From Solibaculum mannosilyticum (GTDB lineage: Bacteria > Bacillota > Clostridia > Oscillospirales > Acutalibacteraceae), in the NCBI RefSeq assembly GCF_015140235.1, contig NZ_AP023321.1, positions 2,222,501-2,286,500 on the forward strand: DNA of 64,000 nt, read 5' to 3'. Below are positions 9,966 through 18,646 of the stretch, in pieces. Within the stretch, counting starts at the first letter, position 1. Each line of letters opens with the position of its first letter. The notes under the pieces are model-generated. The model had not been told where the DNA came from. It searched no databases and saw only the letters and a list, made by a program, of their open reading frames with translations. Both the position numbers and the translations under genes were made by a program.

Positions 9966-11743
9966 TGAAAAGGATTCGGCGTTTCTTTGTCAACCTAAAG
10001 CTACGCAACAAATTGCTTTTGGCCTTTTCCGTTTTTATTATCCTTCCCATCGTCACTTTAACGTTGCTTTCCACCTACCTGACGAAATATATCATTGAAA
10101 AAAATGCGATGTTCTCCGCCACCCAATCCTTTAATCAGGTCTCTGATTTTGTGTCTTATCGTATCGACAACATTATCCGCGCAACCAATCTGATTGCAAA
10201 TGATCAGTTGGTCCATTCGGTGGCTGAACGAGATCCTAATAACTATCCCTTGGAAGAACAATTTGAGAATCTTCAAAAAATCCGCCACTTTCTAACTTCC
10301 TATGAGAATGAGATTGATATCGTAACTGTCCGGTTATTTCTAGATGATCAAATGATCCATTCAGATGAAGATGGAGATATTCTGGGATTAGAATCGGCCA
10401 AAGATTTTCCGTGGTATCAATCTCTGAGCGGATCTCAAGTAATGCTGTATCCCTCCATGGGATCCGACCGTAATGGCGATCAGACCCTTTCCGCTGTGCG
10501 AGCCATTACTTCTTTTGATAACTACCAGGATATAAAAGGATATGTAATGGCGGAATTCCCGGAAAAGATCTTTCGGGATATGATTAGCAAAGCCAATTCT
10601 ATCGGAGGTAGCCTTACTTATATCTGCAACGATCAGTACGAATTAATCAGCAGCACCGATGACGGAAACCAAGATGAATTTTTTCTTACCCCTTCCCAAA
10701 TGGAACTTGTTTCTGGATATTCAGACTGGGCTTTCCTCAAAGTGGGAAATGAGGATGTTTTTGCTAAAGTAAAAGCGATTCCTTCAACAAATTGGTCGAT
10801 TGTAACCATTATTCCTGAATCTGGTATCTTCCGAGATACTCATCTGATCCAAAATACAATGGTGCTTTTCATGCTTTTCCTGATTGGAATCGCTTATTTA
10901 GGCGCTGTTTTTGTGACTTTAAGTTTAACAAAGCGGATTGATTTACTGGCCTCTAAAATGAATGCTGCACAACAAGGTAATTTTTCCAAAGCTATTGTCT
11001 ATTCCAACGCCAAAGATGAAATCGGTATTCTTATTCAAAACTTCAATTATATGATAGACCGTATTCAGACCCTGATGGCGGAAGAAAAAATTGCAAGTCA
11101 GCGCCTTCGTTCTGCGGAATTAATGGCACTGCAATCTCAGATAAATCCCCATTTTCTCTACAATACTTTGGATATGATCAATTGGATGTCTTATGAAGAA
11201 GACAAAGGCGAGGAAATACGCACTACTTTGCGCTCCCTTTCCCGTTTTTATAAGCTCAGTCTTAACAAAGGACGTACTCTCGTTTCTTTACAGGACGAAT
11301 TAAAACATGTTTCCCTTTATATACAAATTCAAAATATGCGATTACAAAACTCTGTTCATCTGGATATCCGTGTTCCCGAACATTTACAGCAATGTGGTAT
11401 TTTAAAAATTACGTTGCAACCTATCGTAGAAAATGCTGTTCTCCATGGTATTATGGAAAAAGACGATCCTCACGGTACGATTAATATCAATGCTAAACTT
11501 TCTGGTGAAGACCTTCTTATTACAGTTGCTGATGACGGTGTAGGAATCCCCCCCGATATTTTAGATACGCTTCTGAATGAAGAAGATACTTCTAGACAAC
11601 ATGGTTATGGGCTCACCAATATAAATGAACGTATTATGCTTTACTTTGGTGAGAAATATGGTCTTTCTATTCGTAGTCAATTAGCAAAAGGTACGATCGT
11701 CACAATTCGTATTCCCTTTCACAAGTTTCTTGATGAACAATAA
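9965..11743 (+). CDS. YesM-type membrane sensor histidine kinase
   Basis: The 592-residue kinase has a first transmembrane helix at about 18-40, an extracellular sensor region to about 295, and a second helix at about 296-320, followed by a HAMP linker. The His_kinase region carries the phospho-accepting H396 in INPHFLYNTLD. The C-terminal ATPase has the N box QPIVENAVLHG and G box DDGVGIP. The ATG overlaps the regulator stop by one base. It is the expected partner of the AraC-type regulator, and the lipoprotein encoded first in the operon may present the ligand to its outer domain. A bidirectional terminator follows and separates it from the convergent transporter operon. Confidence 0.92.
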   Translation: MKRIRRFFVNLKLRNKLLLAFSVFIILPIVTLTLLSTYLTKYIIEKNAMFSATQSFNQVSDFVSYRIDNIIRATNLIANDQLVHSVAERDPNNYPLEEQFENLQKIRHFLTSYENEIDIVTVRLFLDDQMIHSDEDGDILGLESAKDFPWYQSLSGSQVMLYPSMGSDRNGDQTLSAVRAITSFDNYQDIKGYVMAEFPEKIFRDMISKANSIGGSLTYICNDQYELISSTDDGNQDEFFLTPSQMELVSGYSDWAFLKVGNEDVFAKVKAIPSTNWSIVTIIPESGIFRDTHLIQNTMVLFMLFLIGIAYLGAVFVTLSLTKRIDLLASKMNAAQQGNFSKAIVYSNAKDEIGILIQNFNYMIDRIQTLMAEEKIASQRLRSAELMALQSQINPHFLYNTLDMINWMSYEEDKGEEIRTTLRSLSRFYKLSLNKGRTLVSLQDELKHVSLYIQIQNMRLQNSVHLDIRVPEHLQQCGILKITLQPIVENAVLHGIMEKDDPHGTININAKLSGEDLLITVADDGVGIPPDILDTLLNEEDTSRQHGYGLTNINERIMLYFGEKYGLSIRSQLAKGTIVTIRIPFHKFLDEQ

Positions 11744-11744
11744 T

Positions 11745-11785
11745 AAAAAGAGGAGTCCTCTATTTTATAGAGGACTCCTCTTTTT
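11745..11785. terminator. Bidirectional terminator between the kinase and transporter operons
   Basis: AAAAAGAGGAGTCCTCTA (11745-11762) is the exact complement of TAGAGGACTCCTCTTTTT (11768-11785), giving an 18-bp stem with A and T tracts on either side. It serves the + strand kinase gene directly and could also stop leftward read-through. Confidence 0.9.
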
Positions 11786-11832
11786 ATTTTAACCTATAAC
11801 CTATTTACTTTATCAAAAATATAAAGTAAAAA

Positions 11833-11862
11833 CGGAGGCATTCCAATATTGGAATGCCTCCG
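11833..11862 (-). terminator. Terminator of the sugar ABC transporter operon (30-bp perfect palindrome)
   Basis: CGGAGGCATTCCAAT is followed immediately by its exact reverse complement. In the leftward direction it is followed by TTTTTACTTT, as expected for an intrinsic terminator 41 bases after the binding-protein stop. Confidence 0.85.
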
Positions 11863-11903
11863 CATCAGTTTATTAAACGAAATAGGTTTTAGCCTATCGC
11901 TGA

Positions 11904-12950
11904 TTAATAAGACTGGTCAGCAACAACCTGCTCCAGATTGTCCTTAGTAGCAACGGTTACGCCGGTATCCTCTTCCTTACTCGAGAGGGTCTCGCCGTTC
12001 ATCAGCTTAACGATAGCTTCAACGCCCTTCTGGCCCATGACCTTCGGGTTCTGAACCATGGTAGCTTTGATAGCGCCGCTCTCGATCATAGCTTCAACGT
12101 CTTTGGAGAAGTCGAAACCAACAACCATAATGGAGTCAGCCTTCTTAGCCTGCTCGACAGCCTGGCCGACACCAACGGTAGCGCCTTCGTTACAGCCATA
12201 GATACCAGCCAGATCGCTGTTACCATTCATGTAGTCGTTAGCAGCGGCCAGAGCCTTCTGCTTGTCGCCATCGGAATACACAGGAGACAGAGTTTCCATT
12301 TCCGGATACTTGTCTTTGATCTGCTGAATGAAGGACTGCTCACGGATCTGGGTAGTACCAGCACCAGCCTGGGCGTTAACAATACCGATCTTGCCCTTGC
12401 TGCCAACCAGCTCAGCCATAGTATCAGCAGCGGTCTGAGCAGCCTTAGCATTGTCGGTGGAATAGAAAGCATCCCAGTTTTCAGTGTCAACACCGGAGTC
12501 AACCAGAACAACTTTGATGCCGGCTTCGTGAGCCTTATCAACAACGTTGGACAAAGCGGTCGAATCCAAAGCAGCCAGCATGATGCCGTCTACCTTATCG
12601 TTGATGGCGTTCTCAACCAGAGAAGCCTGCTGGGTGGAGTCGATCTTATTGGAAGGAGCATCGAAACGAATGTCAACGTTACCAGCCTTTTCAGCAGCGG
12701 CCTTTGCGCCAGCCTGCAGCTTCAGCCAATGCTCATCCAGGGAGTCCATGGTGATGCAGGAAATCTTGATCTGCTCGCCAGAAGCAGCCTTGGAACCGTC
12801 TGCAGTAGAAGCAGCGGAAGCGGCGGAAGAAGCTTTGGATTCATCAGCAGCCTTGGAGCTGGAACCCTCGTCACTGCCGCAGGCGGAGAAGCCTACCATG
12901 ACCATAGCAGCAGCCATGATGAAAGACATGACTTTAATGGACTTTTTCAT
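11904..12950 (-). CDS. Sugar ABC transporter, ribose-type (RbsB-like) substrate-binding lipoprotein
   Basis: This 348-residue lipoprotein has a signal peptide and lipobox (VGFSACGS, Cys at 24), then a low-complexity Ser/Ala/Lys linker typical of clostridial binding proteins. The mature part has periplasmic-binding type 1 features: an IKISCITMDSLDEHWLKLQ first strand, IDSTQQASLVENAI, GIMLAALDSTALSNVVDKA, and late motifs GIYGCNEGATVGVGQA and VVGFDFSKD. TTAGGAGG precedes the ATG. It is the last gene of the leftward operon, after the ATPase and permease. The family binds pentoses or hexoses such as ribose, galactose or fructose; mannose or a mannose derivative is plausible here but unproven. Confidence 0.93.
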   Translation of the reverse strand: MKKSIKVMSFIMAAAMVMVGFSACGSDEGSSSKAADESKASSAASAASTADGSKAASGEQIKISCITMDSLDEHWLKLQAGAKAAAEKAGNVDIRFDAPSNKIDSTQQASLVENAINDKVDGIMLAALDSTALSNVVDKAHEAGIKVVLVDSGVDTENWDAFYSTDNAKAAQTAADTMAELVGSKGKIGIVNAQAGAGTTQIREQSFIQQIKDKYPEMETLSPVYSDGDKQKALAAANDYMNGNSDLAGIYGCNEGATVGVGQAVEQAKKADSIMVVGFDFSKDVEAMIESGAIKATMVQNPKVMGQKGVEAIVKLMNGETLSSKEEDTGVTVATKDNLEQVVADQSY

Positions 12951-13055
12951 GCTTAAGTACCTCCTAAATTGTGTGTGTTTATTCTTTTACCGCCGTATGC
13001 GGCAAATAGCAAAAGTAATAGGATGAAAGCTTTGTGCATCTTAAAAAGACGCTAA

Positions 13056-14045
13056 TCACTTTCTGCTGCGCAGCTTATCCCACAGGACTGCTGCGATGAT
13101 GACAATACCGATAACAACCTTCTGCAGGAAGGAAGAAATACCAGCCAAGTTCAAGCCGTTGCTCAAGGTCATGAAGACGAAGGCACCGACGATAGTACCG
13201 GCGATGAAACCTTCACCGCCCATGGTGCTGGCGCCGCCGATAACGGAAGATGCAACTGCATTCAGCTCGTAGCTGTCACCAGCTGAAGGGGGAGCAGAGG
13301 AAATCTTGGCGGCCATAATGATACCAGCCAGAGCCGAGAGGAAACCACTGATGGCGTATACTCGGATGATGGCAGCATTAACGTTGATACCGGAAAGACG
13401 GGTAGCATCATAGTTGCTGCCCACTGCATAGGTGTAGCGGCCAGACTTGGTCTTTGCCAAGATAATACCAAAGACCACAGCGCAAACAGCCATGATGTAA
13501 ACGGAAATCGGGATGCCCAGCCAGGAATCAGTGCCGATGAAGCTGAAGCTCTTGGGCAAACCTGTGACAGGAATACCATTGGTGATGGTCAAGGCCAAAC
13601 CACGGATTGCCATCATGGTACCCAAGGTAGCAATGAAGGGAGGCAGTTTACCATAAACGACCAACACACCATTGATGATACCGACAACGGTACCAGCAAG
13701 CAAGCCAATCAAGATACCAACGATAACAGGCATACCTGCGACGATGGCTTGGCAGCAAAGAACACCGCCGATAGCGATATTAGAACCGATGGACAAGTCG
13801 ATACCGCCGGTGATCAGAACGTAAGTCTGACCGATGGAAATGATAGCAACAGGTGCTACCTGGTTACAAACATTCAAAATGTTGGAAATGCTAATAAAGT
13901 TAGGATTCAGAATTGTAAATGCAATACAGATTACGACAAATGCAGCAATCGTCGTAAGCAACTGCTTTACAATGGGGCTTAAACCGGAACGTTTCTTCAG
14001 AGGGCTGTTCTCCTCCGAAGCAGCGGTGTTTACACCTTTACTCAT
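13056..14045 (-). CDS. Sugar ABC transporter permease, RbsC type
   Basis: I place the start at the ATG at 14045, which has GGAGGAAGG 8-9 bases upstream; a longer frame from a TTG at 14075 would overlap the ATPase gene and lacks a ribosome site. The protein has a basic cytoplasmic N terminus and then about ten hydrophobic segments. It contains the family signature GGIDLSIGSNIAIGGVLC near the second to third helix and VIGGASTMGGEG in the late loop that contacts the ATPase. It forms the membrane channel for the RbsB-like binding protein, from which it is separated by 105 bases containing a small GCCG-CATA-CGGC hairpin. Confidence 0.94.
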   Translation of the reverse strand: MSKGVNTAASEENSPLKKRSGLSPIVKQLLTTIAAFVVICIAFTILNPNFISISNILNVCNQVAPVAIISIGQTYVLITGGIDLSIGSNIAIGGVLCCQAIVAGMPVIVGILIGLLAGTVVGIINGVLVVYGKLPPFIATLGTMMAIRGLALTITNGIPVTGLPKSFSFIGTDSWLGIPISVYIMAVCAVVFGIILAKTKSGRYTYAVGSNYDATRLSGINVNAAIIRVYAISGFLSALAGIIMAAKISSAPPSAGDSYELNAVASSVIGGASTMGGEGFIAGTIVGAFVFMTLSNGLNLAGISSFLQKVVIGIVIIAAVLWDKLRSRK

Positions 14046-14067
14046 GGGGCGTCCTTCCTCCGTTCTA

Positions 14068-15585
14068 TTAATCAACTGGTTTCACAGTGTCGGAAACCTT
14101 TGTGGAACTAGCGTACTTCATAATTTCTTCTTGATCGGTGTCTTCTTTTCTCAAGTCTGCAGTCAAAACGCCTTCGCTCATGACCAAGACGCGGTCTGCC
14201 ATGCCCAAAACTTCGGGCAATTCGGAAGATACAAAGATAACACCAATTCCCTGTTTCTTCAATTCATTCATCAGGTTGTAGATTTCAACCTTAGCGCCGA
14301 CGTCGATACCACGAGTCGGTTCATCGAAGATAACGACCTGGGCATCCCGCACAAGCCACTTACCAACAACGATCTTCTGCTGGTTACCGCCGCTCAGGTT
14401 AATAACCTTCTGCTGGATGGTCGGAGTCTTAATTCTCAGGCTCTTAACCATGTCTTCAGTAACTTTGCGTTCTTTAGCATCCTGCAACAGGACACCTTTG
14501 TTGACAACCGGCAAATTGGGCAGGGTCATATTTTCTTTTACCGTCATTTTCAGGCACAGGCCGTCTTTTTTACGGTCTTCCGGCGCCATAACGATACCAG
14601 CCTCGATAGCATCTCGAGGAGAATGAACCTTTACTTCCTTGCCATTGACAAAGATTTGACCCGTTTTCTTTTCCGCGCCAAAGATAGCTCTCATCAGCTC
14701 TGTACGTCCGGCGCCCATCAGGCCTGCAAAGCCGATGATCTCTCCGCGATAAGCTGTAAAGGAAACATCTTTAACAGGAACGTCTTGTTCGGAGCAAATG
14801 TGCTTAACCTTCAAGACTTCGTCGCCCTTTTTACATTCCACATGCGGGAATTTCTCTTCCAGAGAACGGCCTACCATCTTACCAATGATTTCTTCCAGGT
14901 TAGTATCCTTGAAGTTCATGGTTGTGATATACTGACCATCACGCATAATGGTGATACGGTCAGTGATATACTGCAGTTCTTCCAGTCGATGGGATATGTA
15001 GATGATACCGTGCCCCTGGGACTTCAACAGATTGATAATACGGAATAATTCTTCAATTTCCTTGTCTGTCAAAGCCGAAGTCGGCTCATCCATAATGATA
15101 ACTTTTGCATCAGTAGCCAAAACCTTTGCGATTTCGACCATCTGCTGCTTGGACACCGGCAAATGACCTACCACTGTATCCGGATCCAAATCCAGATCCA
15201 GACGTTTTAATACGTCACGCGCCGTTTGTTTGATGACCCTTGTCGAGAGCAAACCTCCATGACTGGGCTCACGGCCCAAAGAGATATTCTCTGCAACGGT
15301 CAAATGCCTACATAGGTTGAGTTCCTGATGGACTATGCCAATACCTGCTAGCTGAGCGTCCTTCGGTTTGGAAAACTCAACTTCTTTCCCGCCAACGAAA
15401 AGTTGTCCCTCATCCTTGATGTAAACACCAGAAAGAATCTTCATCAGTGTGGACTTACCAGCACCATTTTCACCAAGAAGGGCATGCACTTCACCGGCAC
15501 GGATGTCGAAGCTGACGTTATCCAACGCCTTTACGCCAGGGAAAGACTTGGAGACATTTCTAAGCTCCGCCAGAACTTCACCCAT
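14068..15585 (-). CDS. Sugar ABC transporter ATP-binding protein, RbsA type (tandem ATPase)
   Basis: The 505-residue protein carries two fused ABC ATPase domains. The first has Walker A GENGAGKST, signature LPVSKQQMVEIAKVL and Walker B VIIMDEPTSAL. The second has a degenerate Walker A GLMGAGRTE, signature NLSGGNQQKIVVGKWL and Walker B VVIFDEPTRGID. This asymmetry is normal for the monosaccharide (CUT2) class. It is the first gene of the leftward transporter operon. Two promoters are visible upstream: a near one with the motif shared with the GH92 gene and a distant consensus one. It energises import through the permease that follows. Confidence 0.95.
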   Translation of the reverse strand: MGEVLAELRNVSKSFPGVKALDNVSFDIRAGEVHALLGENGAGKSTLMKILSGVYIKDEGQLFVGGKEVEFSKPKDAQLAGIGIVHQELNLCRHLTVAENISLGREPSHGGLLSTRVIKQTARDVLKRLDLDLDPDTVVGHLPVSKQQMVEIAKVLATDAKVIIMDEPTSALTDKEIEELFRIINLLKSQGHGIIYISHRLEELQYITDRITIMRDGQYITTMNFKDTNLEEIIGKMVGRSLEEKFPHVECKKGDEVLKVKHICSEQDVPVKDVSFTAYRGEIIGFAGLMGAGRTELMRAIFGAEKKTGQIFVNGKEVKVHSPRDAIEAGIVMAPEDRKKDGLCLKMTVKENMTLPNLPVVNKGVLLQDAKERKVTEDMVKSLRIKTPTIQQKVINLSGGNQQKIVVGKWLVRDAQVVIFDEPTRGIDVGAKVEIYNLMNELKKQGIGVIFVSSELPEVLGMADRVLVMSEGVLTADLRKEDTDQEEIMKYASSTKVSDTVKPVD

Positions 15586-15640
15586 TCAATCACCACCATT
15601 CTTACCTCGTTGTATTATAATGATATCACATTTTGTTCAC

Positions 15641-15681
15641 ATAATAACTCGTAATTTTTTTTGATATCCTGTACTTTTTTT
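15641..15681 (-). promoter_or_regulatory. Transporter-operon promoter with the AAAAAAAGTACAGGA motif
   Basis: On the minus strand AAAAAAAGTACAGGA (15681-15667) is followed after exactly 20 bases by the -10 box TATTAT (15646-15641). The -35 position reads GGATAT and overlaps the motif end, a layout typical of an activator-dependent promoter. The GH92 gene has the same arrangement. The predicted leader is about 50 bases. Confidence 0.6.
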
Positions 15682-15968
15682 AAGTCAAAAGGGCATATTC
15701 GACTAAAAACTGGAAAATAAGACGTCATACCCCATCTGCTCAAACTTCCCAAATGCACTCCGTCGCATCTTCTTTGTACCCTTTATCGCCAGTACAAAAC
15801 CAATCCCCAGAATCTATTTCTTCTATAAAACAGCGTTTTTCCTATCCTGCATTTCGTCCATTTTTCGTCGGCTTTCGAAGTGATTCGATTATTTTCCATC
15901 ACCTCATCCAAAAAATGGCGAAATCTGAAACGCAAAACACTGCTTTCTCACAAAAAGACGATGGTTGG

Positions 15969-15997
15969 ATTGTACACGCTTGAGCGCTATTTGTCAA
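15969..15997 (-). promoter_or_regulatory. Strong distal promoter facing the transporter operon
   Basis: On the minus strand TTGACA (15997-15992), a 17-bp spacer and TACAAT (15974-15969) make a near-consensus promoter. The spacer contains an imperfect inverted repeat, AGCGCT-CA-AGCGT, that could be an operator of a LacI-type repressor. Confidence 0.6.
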
Positions 15998-16063
15998 CAG
16001 GCAAAAATAACTACCAGCTATTATCGTCAACAACTCACTTAAATGGCTAAGGTCTCCAGCCCA

Positions 16064-16960
16064 CTACCGGATGGCCTCCAGCCGATTGTACAGGCGCTCG
16101 GTATATTCTGGAATCGCCCCATGGCTTGATGCCACAAAATCGCTCAGAATATTTCCTTTGCGCGCCGCTTTGAACACTTCGTCCCCATTCAAATAAGCGC
16201 TGATAAAACCTGCGCTGAAGGAGTCGCCTGCGCCCACTGTATCCACTGCCTTGGACACGCATTCATTGATATCCTCATGACGGTCTCTGGTGTAAACTGT
16301 GCATCCATCCTTGCCCTTTGTCACCAGAATAATCTGAATGCCATAATCATCAAACAATGACTGGATCAGCGGGATTTCGTCCGGGCATCCGTACAACTTG
16401 TCCCCTACCAGCTTGACCTCATCGTCGTTCAGCTTGACAATGGTTGCGTGTGCAAAGGAATTTTTTAGTACCTCAGCATCGCAAAAATTGAAACGGATAT
16501 TGACATCCAAAAACACATGAGGGAAACTACATTCCTCCAGAATACGCTCTACCGAACGGCGGGCCACTGGATTGCGTTGGATCAAAGTGCCAAAATAAAA
16601 AAGATCAATGCCCTGACCCCTGATTTTCTCAATCACACTGTCATCCACATCAATGTACTGATACGCCACATTATCCGGGAACTCGTATACCGGCACCTTG
16701 TTCTCATCCAGGGAGACGATGGCCGTGCCCGTCGGACGCTGTTCATCAATCTGCAAAAAATCGGCATGGACACCGATTTCCCCCACCTTTTGGAGGGTAT
16801 CCCGACCCAGGTCATCTTTGCCTACGCGGGAAAGCATCCAGGTATTGCAGCCCATTTTGGCCGCATGACCGGCTAGATTAAAGGGAGCTCCTCCGATATA
16901 GGGTTTTCCATCGATGATGTCCCACAAAAGCTCACCGTAACATAACGCTTTTCCTGCCAA
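16064..16960 (-). CDS. PfkB-family carbohydrate kinase (fructokinase-like)
   Basis: I chose the TTG at 16960 because GGAGGT lies 8 bases upstream; this gives 298 residues, the normal family length, and removes a 24-residue extension without a ribosome site. Early motifs are GELLWDIIDG and IGGAPFNLAGHAAKMG. The C-terminal PfkB signature DTVGAGDSFSAGFISAYL carries the catalytic Asp and anion-hole glycines. The best family match is bacterial fructokinase, which phosphorylates a hexose at C6. It has its own promoter. Its closeness to the sugar transporter suggests it acts on an imported or derived hexose, though the exact sugar is not decided by the sequence. Confidence 0.9.
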   Translation of the reverse strand: MAGKALCYGELLWDIIDGKPYIGGAPFNLAGHAAKMGCNTWMLSRVGKDDLGRDTLQKVGEIGVHADFLQIDEQRPTGTAIVSLDENKVPVYEFPDNVAYQYIDVDDSVIEKIRGQGIDLFYFGTLIQRNPVARRSVERILEECSFPHVFLDVNIRFNFCDAEVLKNSFAHATIVKLNDDEVKLVGDKLYGCPDEIPLIQSLFDDYGIQIILVTKGKDGCTVYTRDRHEDINECVSKAVDTVGAGDSFSAGFISAYLNGDEVFKAARKGNILSDFVASSHGAIPEYTERLYNRLEAIR

Positions 16961-17003
16961 ATTACAACACCTCCAAAAGCCTTTGTATTTTATTGACAGT
17001 TCA

Positions 17004-17032
17004 ATTATACACAATCTTGGCGGGTTTGTCAC
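17004..17032 (-). promoter_or_regulatory. Promoter of the PfkB kinase gene
   Basis: On the minus strand GTGACA (17032-17027), 17 bp and TATAAT (17009-17004) precede the TTG start by about 44 bases. Confidence 0.75.
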
Positions 17033-17145
17033 TACTATTTTACACTATTTCACACATAAAAATAAATAACATTCGTTTATTATTGCTGTTTTTACAGTTT
17101 ATTCTATTTCTTCCCGCTTTTTGGTAGATGATCTAAAATCAGCCT

Positions 17146-17853
17146 CTAGATGTTGTTTTTCTCCAAAAGACGGATGGGCACCGGCTTTGTCACTTTTAAG
17201 CCGTCCGGTTCGACATGGCATTCATAGGCCAGTATTTTTACCCCTTGTTCAGACGCTTCCCGTAATGTCTGCGCAAAGGCGGGATGCATGTCGGCATTCG
17301 GGGTAAAGTATTGTGCGCCCTCCATCTGGACGATAAAAACTACATAAGCCATACCGCCTGACTGATTGATCTCCATCAAGGTGTGAAGATGCTTGACCCC
17401 TCGTTCGGTCGGTGCGTCTGGGAAACGTACCACTCTGTTTTCCTCCAGCGTGACCCCTTTTACCTCCATATAAGCGCTTCTTTTTCCGCATTCTACCAAG
17501 AAGTCCAGGCGGGAATGTCCCCACGTCACCTCCCGATGGATCGTATCGGCCACCCCAAGCTCCGGAATATACAGTCCATCGGCCAATGCTTCATCCCACA
17601 CTTGATTGGGGGCCTGGCTGTCCATATTGATGAGAAGCTCCCCTTTCTGTACGGCGATGAGAGAAAATGGGGTCTTCCGAGAGGGATTGTGATGCTGCTG
17701 CAAAAAGACGGCCGCGCCGGGAACCAACAGCTCCCGACAGCGGCCGGTATTTTTCACATGTGCCACTGTGACTTTTCCTTCCACCTCCACCTGGGCCACA
17801 AACCGATTGGGCCTGGACAGAAAGGTGGCTTTGATTACATCCGGGTATCTCAT
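17146..17853 (-). CDS. sfsA: SfsA family DNA/RNA-binding nuclease-like protein
   Basis: The 235-residue protein matches SfsA along its length: an N-terminal OB-like part (RPNRFVAQVEVEGK, HVKNTGRCRELL) and a nuclease-fold C-terminal part with LDFLVE, YMEVKGVTL, FPDAPTERG and MAYVVFIVQ. Members were first named for sugar fermentation stimulation in E. coli and are now regarded as sequence-independent nucleases. The ATG lies only 4 bases after the trpA stop, with GGGAGG inside the trpA end, so it is the last gene of the T-box-controlled trp operon. Its presence there is probably positional rather than a tryptophan function. Confidence 0.93.
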   Translation of the reverse strand: MRYPDVIKATFLSRPNRFVAQVEVEGKVTVAHVKNTGRCRELLVPGAAVFLQQHHNPSRKTPFSLIAVQKGELLINMDSQAPNQVWDEALADGLYIPELGVADTIHREVTWGHSRLDFLVECGKRSAYMEVKGVTLEENRVVRFPDAPTERGVKHLHTLMEINQSGGMAYVVFIVQMEGAQYFTPNADMHPAFAQTLREASEQGVKILAYECHVEPDGLKVTKPVPIRLLEKNNI

Positions 17854-17857
17854 CCGC

Positions 17858-18646
17858 TCAGATGGCCTCCCGCAGGCTATGGACCAATTCCCCTACCGCC
17901 TTGACCTTCTCGTCAGGGGTATCGTGAATCCCTATCTGATTGACGATGGCGCTGCCCACGATCAGCCCGTCGCAATACTGCTTGACAAGACTGGCCTGCT
18001 CCGGGGTGGAAATTCCAAATCCCAGGCATTTGGGCAGATGGCAGATGCGGTCGATGGGCTCAAAATATCGTTCCAGATTGGTTGTGATGTGTTCCCGCAT
18101 GCCGGTAACCCCCATCGAGGATACACAGTACACAAATCCCTTGGCGTTCTTGGTGACCATCTGGAGCCGTTCCTCCGATGTAGGGGCCACCATGCTGATA
18201 TGATACACCCCTGTTTTCTCCGCATAGGGGGCGATTTCATCGCTTTCCTCAATGGGTAAATCGGGGATGATGACGGCGTCAATGCCCACCTCTTTGCACT
18301 GATCGAAGAATTTTTCCACTCCAAAGCTGAGGACGCTGTTGTAATACAGCAGGTAGATCAGTGGAATCTGCGTCTCTTTGCGCAGCTCCTTGACCATATC
18401 CATGATGCTTTCCAGACAGATGTCATGTTCCAGGGCGCGGATGTTGGCCTTTTGGATGACGATGCCTTCGGCCATGGGATCGGTAAAGGGAACGCCTAAT
18501 TCCACCATATCGGCGCCGTTTTTCTCCATCTCCAGGATCAGACGTTTTGTGGTGTCCAGATCCGGATCTCCCGCCGCTACAAAGGTAATAAACGCCTTTT
18601 TCTTTTGCTCCTTGAGCCTCTGAAATGTGCAATCAATTCGGTTCAT
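17858..18646 (-). CDS. trpA: Tryptophan synthase alpha subunit
   Basis: TrpA cleaves indole-3-glycerol phosphate to indole, which passes to TrpB. The start at 18646 overlaps the trpF stop in ATGA and has GAGAGGAGAA upstream; longer frames only add non-homologous residues. The 262-residue TIM barrel shows FITFVAAGDPDLDTT, catalytic Glu and Asp in MVELGVPFTDPMAEG, VIIPDLPIEES and YCVSSMGVTGMR. Unusually, trpB does not precede or follow it, so the partner beta subunit must be encoded elsewhere. Confidence 0.96.
   Translation of the reverse strand: MNRIDCTFQRLKEQKKKAFITFVAAGDPDLDTTKRLILEMEKNGADMVELGVPFTDPMAEGIVIQKANIRALEHDICLESIMDMVKELRKETQIPLIYLLYYNSVLSFGVEKFFDQCKEVGIDAVIIPDLPIEESDEIAPYAEKTGVYHISMVAPTSEERLQMVTKNAKGFVYCVSSMGVTGMREHITTNLERYFEPIDRICHLPKCLGFGISTPEQASLVKQYCDGLIVGSAIVNQIGIHDTPDEKVKAVGELVHSLREAI

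Larger units (their letters stand above)
15586..16063. other. 478-base intergenic region upstream of the transporter operon
   Basis: No convincing gene is visible. The region holds the shared-motif promoter (15641-15681) and a strong consensus promoter (15969-15997), both reading left into the transporter operon. The distant promoter would give an RNA leader of about 375 bases, in which I recognise no known riboswitch. One short open frame at 15753-15983 on the + strand has no ribosome site or recognisable protein. Confidence 0.6.

Noticed and set aside
11904..15585. Firm assignment of the transporter to ribose
   Set aside because: The proteins are of the RbsABC class, but there is no rbsK or rbsD, and the shared promoter motif points to mannan-derived sugars. 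The substrate is left open.
15753..15983. 76-residue + strand frame upstream of the transporter operon
   Set aside because: It has no ribosome site or family resemblance, and it overlaps the leader and promoter of the opposite strand.
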